Assembly: GCF_024362695.1 (NCBI RefSeq)
Contig: NC_065424.1
Location: 2,330,786-2,394,785 of the forward strand
Direction: 5' to 3'
Source: Pectinophora gossypiella
Taxonomy: Eukaryota > Arthropoda > Insecta > Lepidoptera > Gelechiidae
Length of the DNA stretch: 64,000 bases
The notes below the pieces were generated by a model. That model searched no databases and was not told where the DNA came from. It saw nothing but the letters and a program-made list of their open reading frames with translations. Below are positions 58,501 through 64,000 of this stretch, piece by piece; within the stretch, counting starts at the first letter, position 1, and every line of letters begins with the position of its first letter. The translations under genes were made by a program, and so were the position numbers.

Positions 58501-60995
58501 ACGCCCTGAGCCGGGGTTCGCGCCCAACTGGGCACTTGCAGGTCTTTTGTCTTAAGCGTTGTACCAGGTGGTCCTTCAGCCCTTCCCATTTGTCCGGTCA
58601 ATGTTAATGCCGTCTGCGGAAAATCTACAATAAGTCACGTCAAAAAAAAAAGGATCTCGGAGGGCATCTGGATCGTCATTGGTTACAATCAAAGAGCAAA
58701 AGTTCAGTCACTGAGCCCAGCATATTATTTGTAAACAGTGGTGAAATTATGAACCATTAGTTGTCGTAATTATAAAATTTATATTTTTGTAGGTGTTTTT
58801 GGTATATTACAGAAACGACAGGGGAGGTCTTAAGTGCAACCAGTTCATTTATTAATTTGCAAGAAACTGATTAGACTTTTGCAGCTTATCGTACGTCAGG
58901 AGATCTAAAATTTACCACATTTATGCAATTCATCTAAAAAAGTAATATTGCAAATTGACATTCACGCATGCGCAATGTTATTGATATTATGATACCATTT
59001 CTTTCTTTCTCTCTTTCTTTCTTTATGTGTCTACTTAAACGCCATCTCTTTTCTCTCGCACCACCTCCCTTAACGATCTATTACATTACCAGCCTATAAA
59101 ATCAGCGGACTCCCGTCGGTCTGCACCATTATATGACTATTTAAATCTTCTGGTGCGTCTGCGCACGTAATTGACGACCTTTTGATCTAGTATATAAAAT
59201 ATCATTAAATGATGGTAAACAAGTACTTTAGATATGAGACGACAAATTGTAGACTTAATAACAATTTTAATAATAAGACAGTGATAAACAGACTGAAGTT
59301 TTAGTGCCAAAATACCAACGAAGACTTGAGACTTGAGACATCAAAGTATCTGGCCAGGGCAGAACAGCAGAAGAAGGGCAGAAAGATGTCGCTAGACATC
59401 ACCCGACGCCTCAACTGGGTCGTCATATTTGTCTTTATCTAGTAGTAATCACAATTTTATAAAAATCGCGGATATTCCGGTAGTCACGTGTACCAAGGAG
59501 TAGTCGCGTGTATCAAGGAACTTATTTTATATCGCGTCGCGTCGCGCCGCGCTTACATAGCGTGTAAGGCCTGCAGCGGTAGACGTAATGGCTAGTTATG
59601 TTATATTGTGTAGTACTTACATTTCCCTGCGGGTCTATGAGCTGGGCGTATTTAGGGGCCTTAGCCTTGCTGCCGTCTGCAAAGACGCCAGCCAACCGCA
59701 GCGGAGTGCCAGGCCGCGCTGCAGCGCGCTCGTACTGCGCACCCACGCGACCGCTCTCTAAAACATTACAAAATATCATCATCATCATCATCATCTCCCT
59801 GGACGACATTTATATATTCTTTTCCCCGGCTATACAGGTTGTGAGAAGCTGCAGTAGTTTTAGGCGGATGAGACGTTCGTTATGTAAAAATTGACGATTC
59901 AAAGTGTAACTATGTTACCTACTGAATAAAGATATTTTTGAATTTGAATTTGAATTCATTCTGGGCGAGCTCGCTCCACCTTAGGCCTCGTCGATGCCTT
60001 CGGGCAAGTCTGGGGCCAAGAGCAAAGCCATCAAAGGTAAAAATAAAAAACCTTTTTCACAGGGTACGCTTACGTAACCTGAAGATTTGACAGGTCCGGA
60101 TGAAACTCAAAAGTATCTTTATCCATTAGTTAACATAGTTATACTTTGAATCGTCACTTTTACATATAATATTTGATGTCTAACTTCTCATCCGCCTAAA
60201 ACTTTCTGCAGCTTCTCACAACCTGTTTAGAGGAAAAGTACTTAGTAGTTGCAAGAAAAACCTCGGCACACAGCCCTAGACATACTTAAAAACTATATAT
60301 TAATTTGGTTGCCTTTAATATTATTTCCCAGACGTTGTTCCCATACATTTCTATCTTCTAAGCGACTGCCATATCAGATAAAACATCGTTATTATAAGTG
60401 TATAGGCTCACGATCCGGAAATCCGGTTCGAATCCCGGTGGGGACAGATCACAAAAATCACTTTGTGATACCTAGTTTGGTTAGAACATGCAGGTTGATC
60501 ACCCGATTGCACGCTAAACAGTCGACCCTGACTATTATCTATTTACTTAAGTAAGTAATAAGTAAATTCATATATATTTTTTTTAATTCTACTTTAATTT
60601 AAATTACTTAAAAATAAATCTTTAATTTAAGGGTAAATAGAGACTGCTTTGTTAATTTAATTACTAATTTGTAGATGCTATGTATTATGTCTTAGTTGTT
60701 AATGTTTTATATATTTATGATGTAGTAATACTTAATAAATAAATAAGTAAGTATGAAGTCGTTACACCCATGCCTTGGCGGTTCAATAGTAACCCTGACA
60801 CCAGGGTTGATAAGGATGGTCGTTGATCTCCCACGAGAGAAGAAGTTCAGCACTTACCGGAGGAGGGGCGCGCGCGGTAGGCGGAGATAGCGCGGGGGGA
60901 CACGAGGGCGAAGGCCCGGGCCCGCAGCAGCGCCGCCACGGAGCCCCGCGGGGACGCCAGCGCGCCGCCGCGGCAGCCGCACGCCGAGAACCAAC
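41235..60995 (-). CDS. CABIT-domain-like protein, 3' part (four exons; 5' end outside)
   Basis: Exons 60858-60995, 59621-59757, 43724-43946 and 41235-43441 splice in matched phases (1, 0, 1) at GT-AG sites, giving about 900 residues. The first ~180 residues look like a CABIT module: LLRARAFALVSPRAISAYRA, then GTPLRLAGVFADG, then KYAQLIDPQGNELFVPINTK and LPTRVRLLAGTVPIEM. CABIT domains occur in Themis, GAREM and insect Serrano-type proteins, mostly adaptors in tyrosine-kinase or polarity signalling. The remaining ~700 residues are acidic, Ser/Asn-rich and probably disordered, with tyrosine motifs DNIYAEI and AIYDTLK (the last near the C-terminus) that resemble SH2 ligands. I infer a cytoplasmic adaptor and cannot name the orthologue; Serrano is only a guess. 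The start lies upstream of 61 kb. Confidence 0.7.
43724..43946 (-). CDS. CABIT-like gene, third visible exon
   Basis: Acceptor CAATTACAG, donor G|GTAACG. It encodes ELFVPINTKGEMYEVCPEEL, a proline/alanine-rich insert, then LSLWRLPTRVRLLAGTVPIE and MAHDVG. It ends in phase 1, completed by AC of the next exon to give Asp. Confidence 0.82.
43947..46270. other. Part of the long CABIT-gene intron
   Basis: 44120-44190 carries a repeat (CTTCCGCCTCTCAGTACTCC) also seen near 48390-48460. 44775-44835 is a family G fragment. 45420-45490 ends in an AATAAAC-(ATT)n LINE-like tail. No exon is recognised. AATAAA on the minus strand at 46169-46174 probably serves the nested nucleoredoxin-like gene. Confidence 0.45.
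46277..46449 (-). CDS. Nucleoredoxin-like gene, exon 2 (C-terminal tail)
   Basis: Acceptor TTATCCTCCAG; encodes GTKTPRGSVVTWSQRPSASE, then an Asp/Glu/Lys-rich stretch and ESDSDS before TAA at 46277-46279. Coding is supported by phase match and composition, not by a domain. Confidence 0.7.
46277..47758 (-). CDS. Nucleoredoxin-like (thioredoxin-fold) protein, nested gene
   Basis: Two exons, 47164-47758 and 46277-46449, join in phase 1 (GGTG|GTAATT ... CTCCAG|GC) to give 255 residues. Residues ~55-170 follow the nucleoredoxin-like thioredoxin fold: DIIVLVFTIKNADKNDILEK, then MEVLYVPLDETQEEMW, WFTLKFGDP, and the cis-proline loop EVTCVPQLKVL with Pro138. The place of the usual CxxC (around residues 66-70) reads KNADK, so a dithiol redox reaction is unlikely; a structural or regulatory role is inferred. 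The last ~55 residues are charged and disordered, ending ESDSDS. The gene lies on the same strand inside the 15.7-kb CABIT-gene intron. The start ATG at 47758 opens the conserved region; no upstream in-frame alternative is convincing. Confidence 0.8.
46511..46553 (+). repeat. (GA)n microsatellite
   Basis: About 21 perfect GA units, followed by an imperfect (GT)n run at 46560-46577. It lies in the single intron of the nucleoredoxin-like gene and is likely polymorphic. Confidence 0.97.
46839..47060 (+). repeat. SINE family B, forward copy
   Basis: GAAGAAACCCACATTCCTGA, TGACCTAACCTGAACC, GGCTGGTTTTCCC, CCGGACCTGTCAAATC and TTCAGGTTAGGTAAGCGG, ending AAACGGGATAATGCTAGGG. It lacks the tRNA-like head. 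It sits in the nucleoredoxin-like intron and runs antisense to that gene. Confidence 0.78.
47164..47758 (-). CDS. Nucleoredoxin-like gene, exon 1
   Basis: 198 codons plus one base, from MDNNLMPHLYEKKP to DWKYLDG, ending at donor G|GTAATT. The open frame runs 80 bases past the donor, but the read-through peptide is not family-like. Confidence 0.82.
48125..48364 (+). repeat. SINE family A, 5'-truncated copy
   Basis: Begins within the head (GCGTTGGGCTCACG; B box GGTTCGAATCCC) and runs to GACACCAGGGTT. It has a small deletion after GGACACATCACG. Confidence 0.8.
48365..48846. other. Intronic stretch, repeat fragment only
   Basis: 48390-48460 repeats the CTTCCACAGTACTCTGTCTG block found at 44120-44190. 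Nothing else is recognised. Confidence 0.35.
48847..49049 (+). repeat. SINE family A with internal deletion
   Basis: Head (GAGCTCACGATCCGGAGG, GGTTCGAATCCC) and proximal body are followed directly by the distal end (ACCTGGGTTGAGGAGG, ACCCACACGATAGAAG). The central SINE block is missing. Confidence 0.78.
49050..49949. other. Intronic stretch
   Basis: 49310-49345 (GCTTTTGCCCGCGAGTTCGT) is a short widespread insect repeat-like phrase. 49855-49910 holds the TCTTGCGATGGATGTGCC repeat. No exon is recognised. Confidence 0.35.
49950..50190 (-). pseudogene. LINE ORF2 C-terminal remnant
   Basis: The reverse complement matches 31430-31600: TTGGAATTCT-type start, then a TTTCCGATGCATATAACC block and the AGAGTGAACAGGCACC segment encoding ARVNRHLL. 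It is in the opposite orientation to the SERP1-intron copy. Confidence 0.65.
50427..50915. repeat. MITE family K copy, interrupted and partly duplicated
   Basis: 50427-50537 and 50677-50790 match the two halves of the 26944-27161 element (GGTTCCCGGGAATGTCCCC; AGAGCGGGACGCAACATC). They are separated by the TA-flanked MITE at 50538-50676. A second partial copy of the right half follows to 50915 (CCAGAGCGGGGCGCAACATC). Confidence 0.65.
50538..50676 (+). repeat. TA-flanked MITE family L, copy 1
   Basis: Ends CAGTCATGAGCAATATAATG and, reversed, ATTAATGCTCGTGACCG. The 139-bp element is flanked by TA on both sides, mariner-like. It lies inside MITE K. Confidence 0.7.
50932..51415. repeat. Palindromic MITE family F, interrupted copy
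   Basis: The left arm (TACAGGATGTTAGTAATATC ... CATGATTCTGAGTCAATAT) and the right part (GGAATTTTCCATCGC ... TTACGATGTTACTAACAC) are separated by the 242-bp insertion at 50991-51232. Confidence 0.7.
50991..51232 (+). mobile_element. 242-bp insertion, possible solo LTR
   Basis: Begins TGTAGCGACATAG and contains a TATA-like TATTATATAAGTATAGC. AATAT is present on both sides (50986-50990 and 51233-51237), and the right flank resumes the MITE F sequence. A TG start, a TATA box and a 5-bp duplication suggest a solo LTR, but the right end reads CACAAA rather than the usual CA, so the class is unsettled. Confidence 0.45.
51416..52106. other. Intronic stretch
   Basis: No exon or repeat recognised. 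The minus-strand frame at 51601-51843 has no recognisable domain. Confidence 0.3.
52190..52420. repeat. Palindromic MITE family F, full copy
   Basis: Long inverted arms: GGGTGTTAGTGACACCGTAA ... GAGTTGATATCAAGTGGAAT, mirrored by ATTCCACTTGATATCATCTC ... TTACGATGTCGCTAACACCC. A half copy lies just upstream at 52107-52160. Confidence 0.8.
52494..52637 (-). repeat. TA-flanked MITE family L, copy 2
   Basis: The inverse of 50538-50676 (CGGTCACGAGCATTAATATG ... CATTATATTGCTCATGACTG), with TA on both sides. It is inserted at the TA of CGTACGATAAGG in repeat family H, by comparison with 4488-4500. Confidence 0.72.
52638..54350 (-). repeat. Dispersed repeat family H, split by a long-TIR element
   Basis: 52638-52666 (CGATAAGGTGCAAAAGTCC then AATCAGTT) and 54165-54350 (TTTCTTGCAAAG, GGTTGCACTTAAGACC, CATGTCGTTTCTG) are the two parts of a reversed family H copy. 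The uninterrupted copies at 4266 and 58685 show the original junction. Confidence 0.75.
52667..54164. mobile_element. Long-TIR non-autonomous element, 1498 bp, 8-bp TSD
   Basis: Ends GTGTGATGCTCTGTCGCGG and its reverse complement. The arms are ~595 bp each (52667-53261 and 53570-54164), nearly identical, around a ~308-bp centre. AATCAGTT is duplicated at 52659-52666 and 54165-54172. Within each arm a ~75-bp block (TAGTGTACGTG, GATTTTATGTGTACGTGC, AAAGAAAACAACAAATTAAA) occurs twice, and the terminal motif CGGAGCCAC recurs near 52835 and inverted near 52806. No transposase frame. Confidence 0.85.
54435..54752 (+). repeat. Family C copy with upstream coding-like part
   Basis: GATTATTCTAGCCATAGAGG, CAGCCAATCAGCCCGCGAC and CGCCGGCGTGGTCGATG, then the standard family C end (CCCATTTGTCCGGCC ... 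AATAAGTCACATC plus an A-run). Confidence 0.7.
54753..57388. other. Intronic stretch, repeats only
   Basis: 55873-55950 is a short SINE B piece (TTTACCTAACCTGAAG). 56345-56400 resembles the alternative SINE tail (CCTTCCGGTTGATTAAGG). The TATG tetranucleotide repeat at 55710-55735 is simple sequence. No exon recognised; the minus-strand frame at 55714-55974 overlaps the SINE. Confidence 0.4.
57390..57542 (+). repeat. SINE family B, forward 3' half
   Basis: GTGAGGAAACCCACATTCCC, GTCAGACAGGTAGTCGC, CCGGACCTGTCAAATC, TTCAGGTTAGGTAAGCGG and AAAAACGGGATGATGG, followed by a GAT-rich tail. Confidence 0.78.
57543..58489. other. Intronic stretch
   Basis: 57740-58060 is strongly AT-rich, with AATAA and AATC runs. 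58140-58205 holds a reversed LINE C-terminal scrap (GCATTCGGAAATACATAAG). No exon recognised. Confidence 0.35.
58490..58650 (+). repeat. Family C, 3' end copy
   Basis: CTCAGACGACGCCCTGAG, CGCCCAACTGGGCAC, CCCATTTGTCCGGTC and CAATAAGTCACGTC, then an A-run. Confidence 0.7.
58685..58898 (+). repeat. Dispersed repeat family H, copy
   Basis: CAATCAAAGAGCAAAAG ... CAGTGGTGAAATTATGAACC ... ACAGAAACGACAGGGG ... GCTTATCGTACGTC. It is uninterrupted and follows directly on a family C copy. The next ~90 bp carry a TTAA-MITE end. Confidence 0.7.
58899..59620. other. Intronic stretch upstream of CABIT exon
   Basis: A (TTTC)n tract at 59000-59025 and AT-rich sequence. No exon recognised other than the one at 59621-59757. 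Confidence 0.35.
59621..59757 (-). CDS. CABIT-like gene, second visible exon
   Basis: Acceptor TTTTAG, donor AAT|GTAAGT. It encodes ESGRVGAQYERAAARPG, TPLRLAGVFADGSKAKAP and KYAQLIDPQGN. The join to the next exon (N|ELFVPIN) makes continuous CABIT-like sequence across a 15.7-kb intron. Confidence 0.8.
59840..60345. repeat. Two LINE 3' ends in inverted orientation, with fragments between
   Basis: 59830-59960 reads GTTTTAGGCGGATGAGACG, then CAATAAAG-like ACTGAATAAAG and a (GAATTT)n tail. 60110-60340 is the reverse. A LINE C-terminal scrap (59957-60040) and a SINE B scrap (60055-60105, CGTAACCTGAAGATTTG) lie between. The inverted pair could form a hairpin in RNA. Confidence 0.6.
60404..60845 (+). 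repeat. SINE family A, interrupted copy
   Basis: Head and proximal body at 60404-60515 (GGCTCACGATCCGG, GGTTCGAATCCC, GGTTGATCACCCGATTG). The distal end is at 60755-60845 (GTCGTTACACCC, GACACCAGGGTTGATAAGG). The ~240 bp between is AT-rich and foreign to the family. Confidence 0.65.
60858..60995 (-). CDS. CABIT-like gene, first visible exon
   Basis: Acceptor TGCCCCCAG and donor G|GTAAGTG. In the frame set by the next exon it encodes WFSACGCRGGALASPRGSVA, then ALLRARAFALVSPRAISAYR and ARPSS, ending in phase 1. It is very GC-rich compared with its surroundings. Other frames across it (60823-61081) are shadows. Confidence 0.75.
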
Positions 60996-62340
60996 CTGGG
61001 GGCAACATTGTTACATGTTAATATAACATACAATAATAATAATAACCTGCGGGTTACAGCCCTGTATTGGGATTTATGCAAGTCCTGTAACTCAATAGGG
61101 TATTTGACTGGGTCAAAGATTACTACATAGTATAATACAAAGTCGCTTTTTCTGTCCCTATATCCCTATGTACGCTTAATTCTTTAAAACTACGCAACGG
61201 ATTTTGATGCGGTTTTTTTAATAGATAGGGTGATTCAAGAGGAAGGTTTATATGTATAATAACATCAATTAAATAGTGGAGAAATACTGTTATTTTTGAG
61301 GTTTTTAATGTGATGTCGTAAATAATTTCATGTTTTCCTCAGAATTGCAAATTATAAAATGCTAATCTAGAAATATAAGCCAGTATAAGATAATCAAAAA
61401 TCAATATCATTTTAATTTTTGAATTTTATTTGTGAATTAAATAACAATTGAGTGCGCTGTTTGACCGCTTTTATTGATGACGTCACATGACAGTATTTCC
61501 GTACAAACTCCAAAGAAAACTTTAGTTTTGACGTTTCGTAAAAAGTAGAGAAAAGGTTGTCAAGTAGCCTATTCTACTTAATGAGATCAAAAATGTCGGG
61601 AGCGCTCAATCTTTGGCAAAGCGACCGTTTAGTACATTTCATATTTACTTACTTATTTTTTATTTACATTTCACACTTTACTGTGCTTCGGGTTGCACGT
61701 AAAATCAATCTTGACTATTGACATGTGTTACTGGCCATTATGCCAAGTCGAAGGCCTTCAAACTGTTTTGAAAACTACCTAACAGCCCTAAGTTCAAAGT
61801 TTCAAACACCTCTACCAATCTGCCGCAGCGTAGTCGAGTATGCTCTATACCATAAACGCAAAAAAAAACTGAATCTATGCTCCATACCACGGGATGTAAT
61901 ATGCACAGTTTATATATATTATAAGTATTTAATTTTTAATTGGAATTTAGAAGCATAGTGAGTTGAGCGAGTATAAGTTTGTATTTTTTTTATCTAAGTA
62001 CATTGGATTCTATTGATGAAAATTAAGACTGTATTGTTTTGTAAGCGGTTGGTTTTCTATCTAATAAATGAATAAAATAATATATGCGAGAGTTGCGAGA
62101 CATAAATACAGCTGCGGTTACATTTTATAACTCTCCATTCTGCCGTCTATTCGACAACAGATGGCAGCACTGTATAACAAAATGATTCCTTTTCTCACAA
62201 TTCACACATAAAACAACAAAGTGTACATTTGTACAAACCATTATTTTGACACATTACTTGAGTTATTTGACAATGTGTCACATTGTATAGTTTAAACAGT
62301 TTAAAGCTTTCCATAGACTAAGGAGGTACCGCGAGTGTTG
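60996..62340. other. Upstream intron or flank of the CABIT-like gene, repeats
   Basis: 61096-61585 is a MITE-like element (GGGTATTTGACTGGGTCAAAG ... TTGTCAAGTAGCC), also seen at 63410-63680 and here interrupted. Within it, 61160-61350 contains AACTACGCAACGGATTTTG and GAGGAAGGTTTATATGTATA, a phrase I associate with a repeat widespread in insects (needs a search). No exon recognised. Confidence 0.4.
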
Positions 62341-62910
62341 CGAGCCTTTTCGACTTGACCTATTGTAGTTACTTGGCTGGACAAATGGAAGCGTTGCGGG
62401 CTCTAACCCGGTACCCGCCTATTGTGCTTATTTTTATTCCTATGTACATTTCCTGTGTATATGTTTTGTGCAATAAAGAATTATTGATTGATTGAAATTT
62501 TAACCTTAGGATACCCAGTTGAGCGGGAAATTCGGCTGAAGGCGTCGTCTGAGAGAATTATATTCGAAAGAATCAATCGACTTTAGTGGGCCGATAGCAA
62601 AAAGCGCTGGAAGAAGGAAAAAGTCGTTTCGGGGTCCTGAAGTGTTTGTTGTCGCAAGCTGATTGGCCACTTCTATGGCTAGAGTAATCACGTGGTCAGT
62701 GTTATATACGTCCTTCGAATGTTACCAGCCTTTTTTTGACGTGACTTATTGTAGATTTGCCGCAGATGGCATTAACTACTTGGCCGGACAAATGGGGAGC
62801 GCTGAAGGCTCTCACCCGGTACAACGTTTAAGACAACAGGTCTGAGGGTGCCCAGTTGAGTGCGAACCTCGGCTCGTCTGAGAGGGAAAATATTTAAAAG
62901 AATTAATCGA
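62340..62910 (-). repeat. Family C, three reversed pieces
   Basis: 62730-62910 (GGCCGGACAAATGGGG, ACAACGTTTAAGACAAC), 62500-62690 (reverse of CTCTAGCCATAGAAGTGGCC and CTTCAGGACCCC) and 62340-62430 (GGCTGGACAAATGG). 62455-62500 is a LINE-like 3' tail (GCAATAAAGAATTATTG). Confidence 0.6.
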
Positions 62911-63136
62911 CCCGCACACGTTTGATATGGGCCTTGAAAGTAAGACGTCTATCTAAGACTACGCCGAGATATTTGACTTGCTCCTCCCAAGGAATCGGCT
63001 TGCCAAACATCTTGATGTTGAATGTTACCAGCCGAGAAGCGGGAATTTGTATGAAAGAAAACGCGCCGCGCCTGTGAACACTTACAAACTCGGACATTAC
63101 AAGATATTCCCGGCCCGGAACGCTCCCGGCCAGCAC
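62911..63136 (-). pseudogene. LINE reverse-transcriptase fragment
   Basis: The minus strand is open and reads GAFSFIQIPASRLVTF then WEEQVKYLGVVLDRRLTF and KAHIKRV. The motif VKYLGV.LD..LTFK.HI is diagnostic of jockey-type reverse-transcriptase C-terminal regions. It directly adjoins reversed family C pieces in the same orientation, which suggests that family C is the 3' end of such a LINE, though recombination of unrelated pieces is possible. Confidence 0.8.
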
Positions 63137-63409
63137 TCTGTGTGCATCGGGCTTTAGTGTTAGGTGATATACAAATAGATATGGGTAATTAAACAGCTTT
63201 GTCTTTTGCCAATACGTTTTATGACAAAGACAAGAATTGCAGAAAACTATTGTAACAGTTGTATGGCACCTCTTGAAGTCGTATTTCTACGCAGGGTTGT
63301 AAACTTTTAAATTAATACGTAGTTTTGAAAACGCTTAGGAATGCTGACGTATTTAAACGATGGATATTAAAATATACAAGAAGCAATAGAAGTAGGAATG
63401 CTACTTATA

Positions 63410-63680
63410 ACAGGGTATTTGACTGGATCAAAGATAAATTATAAAATGCTAACACAGAAATAGATGAAAAAAACTAAAATTGTCAAAAATCAATCACATT
63501 TTACTTTTCGACTTATTTTCGAATTTTATTTATGAATTAAGTAACAATGAGTACGTCATTTGACCGCTTTTATTAATGACGTCACAGTATAGAGTTTCCA
63601 TACAATCTCCAAAGAAAATTTTCGTTTTGACGTTTCATAAAAAGTATCTTATTTGACTCAGTTGTCAAGTAGCCTATTAA
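63410..63680. repeat. MITE-like element, second copy of the 61096 family
   Basis: GGGTATTTGACTGGATCAAAG at the left, mirrored by TATTTGACTCAGTTGTC AAGTAGCCTATT at the right. The interior has TTTATTAATGACGTCACAG. It is uninterrupted, so it can serve as the reference for 61096-61585. Confidence 0.6.
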
Positions 63681-63849
63681 GTTTATTCTGTAAGTAAGGG
63701 TGTTTATAATTAGTGATATGCCTGTTCGAAGAACGCATGACTCCATACATCGTATTGTCACGGGATCGAATCACGTTTCGGGCTCTAAACTACAGTCCCT
63801 GTCACGAAAGTATCGCAGCTCTACTGTAGCAGTTTCTGCATGTAATAGG

Positions 63850-64000
63850 CTAGTTTCCAACTAGTCAAATCAGTTACTTTTTACTAAACGTCAAAACCCA
63901 AATTACTATGGAATTTGTATGAAAAAGCACACTGTGACGTCATAGAAAAACGTGATAAAATGTCGGACTCATTGCGTTTTTCTTGATTAAAAGTATATGT
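63850..64000 (+). repeat. MITE-like repeat family D, truncated by window end
   Basis: GCTAGTTTCCAACTAGTC, AAATCAGTTACTTTTTAC and GTGACGTCATAGAAAAACG, in family order. 63715-63790 just upstream is the degenerate sister of the tRNA-like SINE head at 22660. Confidence 0.6.

Overview
This is an insect genomic window, most likely from a moth or butterfly. It is AT-rich and intron-bearing, with GT-AG splice sites, runs of GTAGGTA-type sequence, and a dense, layered population of SINEs, LINE 3' ends and inverted-repeat elements of lepidopteran style. There is no sign of bacterial operons, CRISPR arrays or viral genomes. Most long open frames are chance frames or repeat shadows; three host genes can be supported by homology and by matched splice phases.

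Layout. 1-27.4 kb is gene-poor: only repeats are recognisable, including a complete but decayed PIF/Harbinger element (24517-26354, target duplication CAG) and a SINE with a 5S-rRNA-like segment (19083-19385). 27.5-34.4 kb, plus strand: SERP1/RAMP4, a 64-residue tail-anchored ER protein with coding exons at 30721-30807 and 33750-33857 and a probable 5' UTR exon ending at 27778. 34.9-38.6 kb: a nested transposon pile. A ~0.6-kb inverted-repeat element carries a 1461-bp long-TIR element in its left arm and an intact Tc1-like transposon, with a full 342-residue DD34E transposase, in its right arm. 41.2-61.0 kb, minus strand: the 3' part (about 900 residues visible) of a CABIT-domain-like protein gene, exons 60858-60995, 59621-59757, 43724-43946 and 41235-43441. 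Its 15.7-kb intron holds a second gene on the same strand, a two-exon nucleoredoxin-like (thioredoxin-fold) protein (47164-47758 and 46277-46449). The rest of that intron is repeats, including a second long-TIR element (52667-54164). 61-64 kb is repeats and reverse-transcriptase debris; the first exon(s) of the CABIT gene must lie beyond the window or were not recognised.

The host genes are unrelated housekeeping or signalling functions: ER translocon stress protection, a probably redox-inactive thioredoxin-fold protein, and a CABIT/adaptor-like protein with tyrosine motifs. SERP1 and the CABIT gene converge on the transposon pile. The most notable possible novelty is the pair of ~1.5-kb non-autonomous elements that share GTGTG ends, 8-bp target duplications, ~0.5-0.6-kb inverted arms, GTAC-rich internal motif arrays and repeated terminal motifs. 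Second is a recurrent motif module, TATGnGCGCCTGGTAC, in GC-rich islands of the left third.
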